Shown in pieces: positions 1-5,982 of a DNA stretch of 5,982 nucleotides (positions are counted from its first letter, which is position 1; each line of letters begins with the position of its first letter). The notes beneath the pieces are model-generated. The model made no database searches. It saw only the letters and a program-made list of their open reading frames with translations, and had not been told where the DNA came from. A program made the translations under genes and the position numbers. Source of the DNA: an uncultured Bacteroidales bacterium (GTDB lineage Bacteria > Bacteroidota > Bacteroidia > Bacteroidales > P3); contig CAMXAS010000083.1 of the NCBI GenBank assembly GCA_947179195.1, forward strand, positions 1 to 5,982. Direction: 5' to 3'.

Positions 1-3
1 CGG

Positions 4-166
4 CTTTTGGTCGGATATCATCCGATAATAAGGAACACGGTGCGAATCCGTGACAGTACCCTCTACTGTATTTCTTGTTGAAGCCGGACAAAAGGTCACT
101 GTGTGCTGTAGAGCGCGCATGGGAAGGCGTCCGGGGGAGAGATAAGTCAGGAGACTTGCCAAAGAG
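4..166 (+). ncRNA. Cobalamin (vitamin B12) riboswitch aptamer
   Basis: This RNA element binds adenosyl- or another cobalamin and lowers expression of the downstream uptake genes when B12 is plentiful. The B12 box is present at 144-160 (AAGTCAGGAGACTTGCC), close to the family consensus. The core GGTGCGAATCC lies at 39-49, flanked by a perfect stem CACGG 36-40 with CCGTG 48-52. It is followed by the hallmark stem ACAGTA 53-58 with TACTGT 64-69 around a CCCTC loop. Further helices are TCGGA 11-15 with TCCGA 21-25, CCGGAC 84-89 with GTCCGG 129-134, and a wobble-containing arm 100-106 with 113-119. A closing P1 helix can form between 5-10 (TTTTGG) and 159-164 (CCAAAG), so the aptamer appears complete although it begins almost at the window edge. 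The promoter must lie upstream of the window. Its position before btuB matches the known biology of this riboswitch class. Confidence 0.94.
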
Positions 167-291
167 TGCCGCAGGATAACCTTGGGGAAATGAGGTTTGA
201 CAGCATGGCGATGGCCGGTTCCGACTATCGTTTTCCAGCACTCTCTTTCATAGGGTCTAAAGTCTTTTACAAACCAATTAAACGCTTTGTA
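167..291 (+). promoter_or_regulatory. btuB leader / riboswitch expression platform
   Basis: These 125 bases separate the aptamer from the chosen btuB start. I see no GC-rich hairpin followed by a T-run, so transcription termination looks unlikely and control of translation is the better inference. The 3' strand of P1 (CCAAAG, 159-164) could pair instead with CTTGG at 181-185, one base bulged. That would compete with the aptamer's closing helix. No Shine-Dalgarno sequence precedes the ATG at 292. The bases just upstream (ACCAATTAAACGCTTTGTA) are AT-rich, as is common for Bacteroidota start sites. The stretch happens to be open in the btuB frame, but it does not read like protein. Confidence 0.5.
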
Positions 292-2325
292 ATGGATGGA
301 AAGACCAAGACCGTCGGTCGGCTTTTTCTCTGCGGATTGATGGCTGTCTGCGGTTTTAAGGCTTCGGCTTCTGTGCCTGTGGCGCAGACCGATTCGTTGG
401 AGGAGGCCATCAGCCGGCATTATTACCTGAGCGAAGTCGTCATATCCGCGCCCTCCAAGGAAATCATCCAGCCACAGAAATTGGAAGGCGCCGTATTGGA
501 GCGTCTCAACAGTCTTTCGGTGGCCGACGCCATCCGTTTCTTTTCCGGCGTGCAAGTCAAGGACTACGGCGGGGTGGGCGGTATCAAGACCATCAATGTC
601 CGCAGCATGGGCACCGACCAGATGGGCGTTTATTACAACGGCATCCAGTTGGGCAATGCGCAGAACGGGCAGGTGGACTTGGGCAAGTTCTCGTTGGAAA
701 ACATCGATGAGATTTCGCTTTACAACGGACAGAAAAGCGACATCTTCCAAAGCGCGCGGGAATTCGGCTCTTCGGGCAGTATCTATCTCAACAGCCGTCG
801 CCCCAAATTCGAGGAGGGACGGAATTTCCACCTTCGCGCGGCCATGAAAGCCGGTTCGTTCTTTCTCATCAATCCGTCCGCCTTGATGGAATATAAAGTG
901 AGCGACAAACTCAATCTGTCGCTGAACGCCGAAGTGCTCAGTTCCGACGGTAAATACAAGTTCCGTTACCGTCGGGTTACGCCCTCGGGAGAATTGGCCT
1001 ACGATACGACGGCCGTCCGCGAAAACGGCGACGTCAATGCCGTGCGCGTGGAAGCCGGTCTGCAACATTATTATTCCAATACGGGATTTTGGAAGTTCCA
1101 TGCCTACCATTACAGTTCCGAACGCGGCATTCCGGGCGCGATTGTCAACAATGTGTGGCGTCGCGGCGAACGGCTTTGGGACCGCAACAGTTTCGTACAG
1201 GCTTCGTTTCAAGATAAATTCTTCAGGATTTGGCAGATGCGGGTCAATGCCAAATATGCCTACGACTGGACGCACTATGTCAATAACGACGACAAACTCA
1301 TCCACGTAGATAATATTTACGTGCAACGGGAAACCTATGCGTCCGTGGCCAATAAATTCGAGATTTTCCGTTGGTGGGACGCCTCGCTGGCCTACGATTT
1401 TCAATGGAACGCGATGGAAGAATATATGGATGTGAGCCGTTTCTCGCATTATTTAGCGGCGGCCACGGCCATGAACCTGTTCGACCATGTCAAGTTGCAG
1501 GCCTCCGTACTCGGTACGTTCATCCAAGAGGAAGCCCGTGACCGGGACGAGGCGCCGAACAAATACAAGGTAACGCCGGGCTTTTTCATTTCGTATCAAC
1601 CGCTCAAACGGGTCGGGTTGGTCTTCAACGCCTTCTATAAGCAGGCCTATCGTTATCCCACTTTCAACGACCTTTACTATACCGATATGGGCAACGCCTA
1701 TCTGAAACCGGAACTCGCCGTACAGCACGACGTGGGCGTGGCCTACCATATCGAACTCAAGAAAGGTGTTTTCCGGCAATTTGAAATCAAGGCTGACTAT
1801 TATTACAATCGCGTCAAGGATAAAATCATCGCCTATCCGAAAGGCCAGCAGTTCCGTTGGACGATGCTCAACCTCGGTTTGGTCAAAATCAACGGGGTGG
1901 ACGCCACGGCGCAATTCACGCTGCAATTCCCGCACGAGTGGGCGTTGACCGGCAAATTGCAATACACCTATCAGTCGGCCATAGACGTGACCGATCCGTC
2001 CGATACCTATTACGGCGACCAAATCCCCTATATCCCTTGGCATAGCGGTTCGGTCGTGGGTATGCTGACGTGGCGGAACTATGCGCTCAATTACAGTTTC
2101 ATTTATGTGGGCGAACGTTATAACCAACAGGAAAACATTATATATAACTATACGCAGCCGTGGTACACGCACGATTTGTCTTTGTCCGGGGAATGGAAAA
2201 TAAAGACGGTGCGGCTTAAAACTTCGGTCGAAATCAACAACCTGCTCTCCCAAGACTACGATGTGATTCTCAATTACCCGATGCCCAAGCGGAATTATCG
2301 CGTCTCGCTCGTAGTGGAATATTGA
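292..2325 (+). CDS. btuB: BtuB-type TonB-dependent outer membrane vitamin B12 receptor
   Basis: This is a 677-residue outer membrane beta-barrel that imports cobalamin into the periplasm using energy from TonB-ExbBD. The ATG at 292 was chosen because it gives a clean signal peptide: basic K4, K6 and R10, a hydrophobic stretch from about 11-22, and cleavage near ASA at 24-26. An in-frame GTG at 166 would add 42 residues and begin inside the riboswitch. A TonB-box-like segment LSEVVISA lies at 46-53. The plug domain follows at roughly 55-165, with SVADAIRFFSGVQVKDYGG at 76-94, NVRSMG at 102-107 and YYNGIQLG at 114-121. The remainder is barrel, rich in alternating aromatic strands, and it ends in a terminal tyrosine (VVEY) typical of barrel assembly signals. 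It lacks the N-terminal carboxypeptidase-like domain of SusC receptors, and its length suits the BtuB group. Substrate assignment rests on the riboswitch upstream and btuG downstream. The gene ends in tandem stops TGA-TAG (2323-2328). Confidence 0.93.
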   Translation: MDGKTKTVGRLFLCGLMAVCGFKASASVPVAQTDSLEEAISRHYYLSEVVISAPSKEIIQPQKLEGAVLERLNSLSVADAIRFFSGVQVKDYGGVGGIKTINVRSMGTDQMGVYYNGIQLGNAQNGQVDLGKFSLENIDEISLYNGQKSDIFQSAREFGSSGSIYLNSRRPKFEEGRNFHLRAAMKAGSFFLINPSALMEYKVSDKLNLSLNAEVLSSDGKYKFRYRRVTPSGELAYDTTAVRENGDVNAVRVEAGLQHYYSNTGFWKFHAYHYSSERGIPGAIVNNVWRRGERLWDRNSFVQASFQDKFFRIWQMRVNAKYAYDWTHYVNNDDKLIHVDNIYVQRETYASVANKFEIFRWWDASLAYDFQWNAMEEYMDVSRFSHYLAAATAMNLFDHVKLQASVLGTFIQEEARDRDEAPNKYKVTPGFFISYQPLKRVGLVFNAFYKQAYRYPTFNDLYYTDMGNAYLKPELAVQHDVGVAYHIELKKGVFRQFEIKADYYYNRVKDKIIAYPKGQQFRWTMLNLGLVKINGVDATAQFTLQFPHEWALTGKLQYTYQSAIDVTDPSDTYYGDQIPYIPWHSGSVVGMLTWRNYALNYSFIYVGERYNQQENIIYNYTQPWYTHDLSLSGEWKIKTVRLKTSVEINNLLSQDYDVILNYPMPKRNYRVSLVVEY

Positions 2326-2329
2326 TAGG

Positions 2330-3547
2330 ATGGAAAACGCAAAACGCATGAACCTGACCCGACATATCGTCTCCGTAGGCCGCTCCGTCGGCCTGGCCGT
2401 CCTGCTGTGCCTGGCGGTAGGCTGTCGCAAAGACGAGCTCGTGGTGCCCACCGAATACGAGCTGTTGCCGATTCCCATCCGGTCGGAGGCCGATTTTGCG
2501 GACGACGAACCCATCGGGATGTATCTGCTCAACGAGGGCAATATGGGGAGCAACAAGGCGTCGATAGATTATGTCGATTTCGCGAACGGCTATTATGTGC
2601 GGAATGTTTATGCCGAACGCAACCCGACCGTCATCAAGGAGTTGGGCGATGTCGGCAACGATATCCGGATTTACGGCAGCAAACTGTATGCGGTCATCAA
2701 CTGTTCGCATAAAGTGGAGGTCATGGATGCGCGCACCTGTGTCCGCATCGGGCAAATCGATATTCCCAATTGCCGTTATATCCGTTTCGCCCGCGGGCGG
2801 GCTTACGTCTCGGCCTATGTCGGGCCGGTTTCCATAGACCCGGACGCCCAGCTCGGCGCGGTGTTCGAGGTGGATACGGCCACGCTCTCCGTCGTCAACC
2901 AGGTAACGGTGGGTTACCAGCCCGACGAGTTGGACATTGTGGGCGAATACCTCTATGTGGCCAATTCCGGCGGCTACCGTGTGCCGAATTACGACTATAC
3001 CGTTTCGGTCGTGGAACGTTACGGCATGAAACAGGTCAAGAAAATCCCCGTGGGGCTGAACCTGCACCGTTTGCGGGCGGATGCTTACAACCGCCTTTGG
3101 GTCAGTTCGCGCGGCAACTATGGCGATGTGCCGTCCAAATTGCATCTTTTGGCGCGCAAAGATCATATATCCAAAGAAATGGTCGTGACCGACACCTTCG
3201 ATATTCCGTGTTCCGAGTTCACGATACAGGGCGATTCGCTTTATTTCTACAGCGTGGCCTGGAACAATCAGACCGAAGACAACCGGGTGTCGTACGGCAT
3301 CATCAATATCGCCACCAAGACGTTGGTTTCCGCAAATTTCATCGCCGACGGCACCGAAAGCGACATCAAGATACCTTACGGCATAGCCGTGAACCCCTAT
3401 AACGGCGATATTTTCGTGACGGACGCCAAAAACTACGTTTCGAGCGGCGTATTGCATTGTTACCGGCGGGACGGCACCAAGAAATGGAGCGTCCGCACGG
3501 GCGATATTCCGGCGCATATGACGTTTTTATATAAAGGCAAGGGATGA
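2330..3547 (+). CDS. btuG: BtuG-type surface B12-binding beta-propeller lipoprotein
   Basis: This 405-residue protein closely resembles Bacteroides BtuG, a seven-bladed propeller lipoprotein on the cell surface. In the family, BtuG binds cobalamin extremely tightly and forms a complex with BtuB as its lid and delivery partner. The signal peptide ends in a lipobox AVGC, with lipidated Cys32. The following RKDE resembles the charged surface-export signal of Bacteroidota lipoproteins. After a linker of about 30 residues, the propeller opens with GMYLLNEGNMGSNKASIDY at 63-81. Propeller-type motifs include ELGDVGNDIRIYGSKLYAVI, VTVGYQPDELDIVGEYLYVA, KIPYGIAVNPYNGDIFVTDA and a C-terminal KWSVRTGDIPAH. 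The assignment comes from recognising these family sequences. Two starts are possible. The ATG at 2330 sits 1 nt after the tandem btuB stops. An ATG at 2348 would give a shorter 26-residue signal peptide after A-rich sequence. Either leaves the mature protein unchanged. Confidence 0.92.
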   Translation: MENAKRMNLTRHIVSVGRSVGLAVLLCLAVGCRKDELVVPTEYELLPIPIRSEADFADDEPIGMYLLNEGNMGSNKASIDYVDFANGYYVRNVYAERNPTVIKELGDVGNDIRIYGSKLYAVINCSHKVEVMDARTCVRIGQIDIPNCRYIRFARGRAYVSAYVGPVSIDPDAQLGAVFEVDTATLSVVNQVTVGYQPDELDIVGEYLYVANSGGYRVPNYDYTVSVVERYGMKQVKKIPVGLNLHRLRADAYNRLWVSSRGNYGDVPSKLHLLARKDHISKEMVVTDTFDIPCSEFTIQGDSLYFYSVAWNNQTEDNRVSYGIINIATKTLVSANFIADGTESDIKIPYGIAVNPYNGDIFVTDAKNYVSSGVLHCYRRDGTKKWSVRTGDIPAHMTFLYKGKG

Positions 3548-4767
3548 GGACGGAAAAAGGAAAAACCATGATGGCCATCGTTATCGCGATGCTGGCGTTG
3601 GTGGCGTGTAAGCCCGAGATTCCCATGGTGAGTCTCGGCATAGACGACTATTATGCCGTGGCCCGTATGCAGCCGCTCGTGTTGCATCCCGAATTCGAGG
3701 GTGAGCGTTATATATGGACGATGAGTGACCGCACGGGGCACGAGAGCGTGGTTTCGACCGAGCGAGATTTCATTTTCTGTTCGGCCGATACGGGCGCCTA
3801 CGCCTTGCATCTGCAAATCGAAGACCCGGTCAATCCCTACGAACACGACACCTATATCGTCGTTTGGGGCGAGGAAGTGGCTTACAGCCGTTATATCACG
3901 CGGGTATATGAGTATTGTCCCGCGCCGGGGCAGTTCGTGAACGTCATGCCCGAATACGAAGCCGGCGACACCTATGCCGATATGTTGAAAAAGGCGGAGG
4001 AATCCATTTCGGGCACCAACGATGTGCTGATTTCGTTGGGCGCTTACGGCGGTTATGTGACGTTCGGGTTTGACCACAGCGTGGTGAATGTGCCGGGCGA
4101 ATACGATTTCAAGATTTACGGCAATGCGTTCTATTCGGCCGAAGTGCCCAACCCCGATAACCCGAATTCGGGCGGGAGCGCGGAGCCGGGCATCGTCATG
4201 GTGTCGTTCGACCGCAACCGGAACGGGCTGCCGGACGACGATTGGTATGAGTTGGCCGGTAGCGAATACCGCAAGCCGGCTACGGTGCGCGGCTACGAAA
4301 TAACCTATTACCGGCCCGACCCGATGAAACCTGCGACGCCGAACCCGCAGACGCCTTCCGTCACCGATACGTCGTATATCCGTTTTACGGACAATGGCGG
4401 CCGCTCGGGTTACGTTGCCAAGAACGCCTTTCATACGCAGGCCTATTTCCCGCAGTGGGTGGAGGCTGCCAACCTGACGTTCCGCGGCACCAAATTGGCC
4501 GATAATGCCGTGGACGAGAGTGGCAACGGCACCTATTACGTCTTGTACGCCTACGATTGGGGCTATGTGGATAACCATCCCAACGAGGCGGAAGACAAGT
4601 CGAGTTTCAATATCGAATGGGCGGTGGATGCACAGGGGCGTCCCGTGCACCTGCCGTGCGTCGATTTTATACGGGTATATACTGGCGTGAACCAGTCCTG
4701 CGGATGGTTGGGCGAGACCTCGACCGAACTCTCGCGGGCGGAAGACCTGCACGTGGAAGAAGATTAA
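3544..4767 (+). CDS. PKD-like surface lipoprotein of the B12 operon, function unknown
   Basis: This 407-residue lipoprotein has a signal peptide with R2, K5 and K7, a hydrophobic core at 9-20, and a lipobox LVAC with Cys22 followed by KPE. Residues about 28-110 look like a PKD/Ig-like beta-sandwich, including YIWTMSDRTG at 56-65 and DTGAYALHLQIEDP at 82-95. A larger C-terminal region follows, beginning near SRYITRVYEY and including LISLGAYGGYVTFGFDHSV at 162-180 and YDFKIYGNAF at 187-196. An acidic loop DRNRNGLPDDDWYELAG at 223-239 resembles EF-hand or dockerin-type calcium loops. A proline-rich stretch PDPMKPATPNPQTP follows. Proteins of this type are usually annotated only as cell surface or PKD-domain proteins and recur near B12 transport genes. 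It could be functionally analogous to the B12-binding BtuH family, but I cannot confirm homology. It overlaps the btuG stop by ATGA. A second possible start at 3568 follows AAGGAAAAACC but loses the basic residues. Confidence 0.87.
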   Translation: MRTEKGKTMMAIVIAMLALVACKPEIPMVSLGIDDYYAVARMQPLVLHPEFEGERYIWTMSDRTGHESVVSTERDFIFCSADTGAYALHLQIEDPVNPYEHDTYIVVWGEEVAYSRYITRVYEYCPAPGQFVNVMPEYEAGDTYADMLKKAEESISGTNDVLISLGAYGGYVTFGFDHSVVNVPGEYDFKIYGNAFYSAEVPNPDNPNSGGSAEPGIVMVSFDRNRNGLPDDDWYELAGSEYRKPATVRGYEITYYRPDPMKPATPNPQTPSVTDTSYIRFTDNGGRSGYVAKNAFHTQAYFPQWVEAANLTFRGTKLADNAVDESGNGTYYVLYAYDWGYVDNHPNEAEDKSSFNIEWAVDAQGRPVHLPCVDFIRVYTGVNQSCGWLGETSTELSRAEDLHVEED

Positions 4768-4770
4768 CAT

Positions 4771-4776
4771 AAAGGG
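4771..4776 (+). promoter_or_regulatory. Purine-rich ribosome binding site candidate for the fourth gene
   Basis: AAAGGG lies two bases before the ATG at 4779. The spacing is shorter than usual for a Shine-Dalgarno sequence. The alternative start at 4797 would drop the basic K2-R3 from the signal peptide and has no better upstream site, so 4779 is preferred. Confidence 0.4.
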
Positions 4777-4778
4777 AT

Positions 4779-5982
4779 ATGAAAAGGATATTTTGGATGA
4801 TGGTTCTGTCGGCCTTGGCAGCAACCGTCAGGGGGTATGCCGACGAGAAGCCGGACTATACCAAAGGGGTTTTTATCCTCAATGAAGACTGGTTCGGGCA
4901 TCAGAACAGCACGATCAACTATCTGCGGCCGGATGGCGAATGGGAATACCGCGTTTTCCAAAAGGAGAACCCGGGCAAGGAATTGGGGTGCACGAGCCAA
5001 TACGGCGCGATATACGAAGGCCGTATGTATATCATATCCAAGCAGGAACGCGATGTGGCCGCCACGGTGACGGGCGGGCGCATTACGGTTTGCGATGCCG
5101 AAACGATGGCTTGTATCAAGCAAATCGAAACCATCGCGACCGATGACGAAGGCCGCTCGGTGGCCGATGGCCGCGCCTTTGTGGGCGTCAACCCGCAGAA
5201 AGGCTACATCTCGACGAGCAACGGCATTTATGTGTTCGACCTCGAAGCCTTGGAAGTGACAGGCTTGATTCCGGGCACGGATGCGGAGGGCGGCGGTCTG
5301 TATTCCGCCCAATGCGGCACGATGTTGAAGGTGGGCGACCACGTGTTGGCCATCCATCAGAAGAAAGGCTTGCTGGTGATAGATGCCGAAAGCGATACGG
5401 TGGTGCGGGTAATCGGGGCGCCCTTGGAAGCGGGCGTGCAGCGCGGTTTCGGTTCCATCGTGCAGGCCAAAGACAGCAGCCTGTGGATAAGCGTGACGCC
5501 CGATTTGTCGGGCCGTGGCGCCACGATAGACTATTTTTTCCGGTTGGATTATCAAACGCTCGACACCACGCGGATAGCCTTGCCTGCCGGCTACGGCCTG
5601 CCCAGTTCGTGGTACGCCTGGACGGCCGATGCGTTCTGCGCCTCCGCCCGACAGAACAAGCTGTATTGGAAAAAACAGGGCAACGGTTGGTTTACGCATA
5701 ACGAAATCGTTTGCTACGACATCGACAAGGGCGAATGTTCCGATTTCTTCGATACGCAGTCCATCGGTTGGTATATGTACTGCGGCGCGGGCTTCCGTTT
5801 GCATCCCGAAACGGACGAGATGTACGTTTCGCTTTATCAGGACAATCTGAAACAGACCTACGAAACCGTCCGCTTGAGCAATACGGGCGAAGTGTTGGGC
5901 GTTTACGAGATGATAGACAACTATTGGTTCCCGGCCATGGTCATCTTTCCGCCGCAGGCGCAGAACGGGCCGACGGAGCCGG
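4779..5982 (+). CDS. DUF5074/YncE-like secreted beta-propeller protein, 3' end beyond window
   Basis: The frame is open from ATG 4779 to the window edge, giving 401 residues without a stop. The signal peptide MKRIFWMMVLSALAATVRGYA has a likely signal peptidase I site after GYA at 19-21. No cysteine lipobox is present. The mature region matches the DUF5074 family as I know it from Bacteroidales B12 loci. It opens with GVFILNEDWFGHQNSTINYL at 30-49. Further motifs are YRVFQKENPGKELGCTSQYG, VADGRAFVGVNPQKGYISTS, GVQRGFGSIVQAKDSSLWIS, SSWYAWTADAFCAS, and a late NYWFPAMVIFPP near the usual domain end. A C-terminal extension or anchor may follow outside the window. The opening strands align loosely with BtuG, suggesting a distant paralogue. 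No function has been firmly established for this family. Operon position under a B12 riboswitch suggests a role in cobalamin or corrinoid binding. It starts 11 nt after the previous stop, consistent with co-transcription. Confidence 0.9.
   Translation, partial: MKRIFWMMVLSALAATVRGYADEKPDYTKGVFILNEDWFGHQNSTINYLRPDGEWEYRVFQKENPGKELGCTSQYGAIYEGRMYIISKQERDVAATVTGGRITVCDAETMACIKQIETIATDDEGRSVADGRAFVGVNPQKGYISTSNGIYVFDLEALEVTGLIPGTDAEGGGLYSAQCGTMLKVGDHVLAIHQKKGLLVIDAESDTVVRVIGAPLEAGVQRGFGSIVQAKDSSLWISVTPDLSGRGATIDYFFRLDYQTLDTTRIALPAGYGLPSSWYAWTADAFCASARQNKLYWKKQGNGWFTHNEIVCYDIDKGECSDFFDTQSIGWYMYCGAGFRLHPETDEMYVSLYQDNLKQTYETVRLSNTGEVLGVYEMIDNYWFPAMVIFPPQAQNGPTEP

Noticed and set aside
166..291. In-frame N-terminal extension of btuB from GTG 166 (also ATGs at 190, 205 and 211).
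   Set aside because: The GTG lies at the edge of the riboswitch P1 helix. The 42 extra residues would bury the signal peptide deep inside the protein. A chance open stretch of this length is not rare. GGGG before ATG 190 is Shine-Dalgarno-like, but the resulting N-terminus is implausible for an exported barrel.
226..292. Possible internal Bacteroides-type promoter (TATCGTTTT near 227, ACGCTTTG near 282).
   Set aside because: Neither fits the TAnnTTTG element well, and no properly spaced upstream TTTG element was found. A promoter here would also bypass the riboswitch.
2270..3517. 415-codon open frame on the minus strand opposite btuG.
   Set aside because: It shows the same antisense-shadow pattern, with no signal peptide or family motif. 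The plus strand has a confidently recognised gene.
4768..4778. Possible terminator or promoter between the third and fourth genes.
   Set aside because: Only 11 bases separate them, with no inverted repeat. Only a purine-rich ribosome-binding stretch is visible.
3460..4824. 454-codon open frame on the minus strand.
   Set aside because: It is antisense to the third gene and the ends of its neighbours. Its translation is rich in His, Arg and Val with no recognisable motif. Long antisense frames are expected opposite codon-biased, moderately GC-rich genes.
4764..5804. 346-codon open frame on the minus strand opposite the fourth gene.
   Set aside because: The plus-strand reading is a clear DUF5074 protein. 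The antisense translation has no recognisable domain.

Overview
This window is the 5' end of a vitamin B12 (cobalamin) uptake operon from a member of the Bacteroidota, most likely the order Bacteroidales. The evidence is the pairing of a BtuB-type TonB-dependent receptor with a BtuG-type surface beta-propeller lipoprotein, an arrangement characteristic of gut Bacteroidales, together with a DUF5074-type protein and weak or absent Shine-Dalgarno sequences. By eye the GC content is in the mid-50s. That is high for Bacteroides and closer to Alistipes/Rikenellaceae-like or other GC-rich lineages, but the genus is only a guess.

Layout, all on the plus strand. Positions about 4-166 form a cobalamin riboswitch aptamer with a complete B12 box. 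Positions 167-291 are a long untranslated leader with no visible intrinsic terminator. Four genes follow with almost no spacing: btuB (292-2325), btuG (2330-3547), an uncharacterised PKD-like surface lipoprotein (3544-4767), and a DUF5074 beta-propeller protein (4779 to beyond the window end). btuB ends in two consecutive stop codons and btuG begins 1 nt after them. btuG and the third gene overlap by four bases (ATGA). The fourth gene starts 11 nt after the third stops. No promoter or terminator lies between the genes, so they should form one transcript under the riboswitch.

Inferred joint function: when intracellular B12 is low, the riboswitch permits expression. BtuG on the cell surface captures cobalamin and hands it to BtuB, which imports it across the outer membrane with TonB energy. 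The third and fourth proteins are exported and co-regulated, so they probably act in surface capture, selectivity or handover, but their sequences do not prove this. The inner-membrane BtuCDF-type transporter is not in this window and may lie downstream.

The least explained part is the third gene. It is a two-part lipoprotein with an acidic EF-hand-like loop. The fourth gene is also notable: a non-lipidated propeller that looks like a distant paralogue of BtuG in the same operon.
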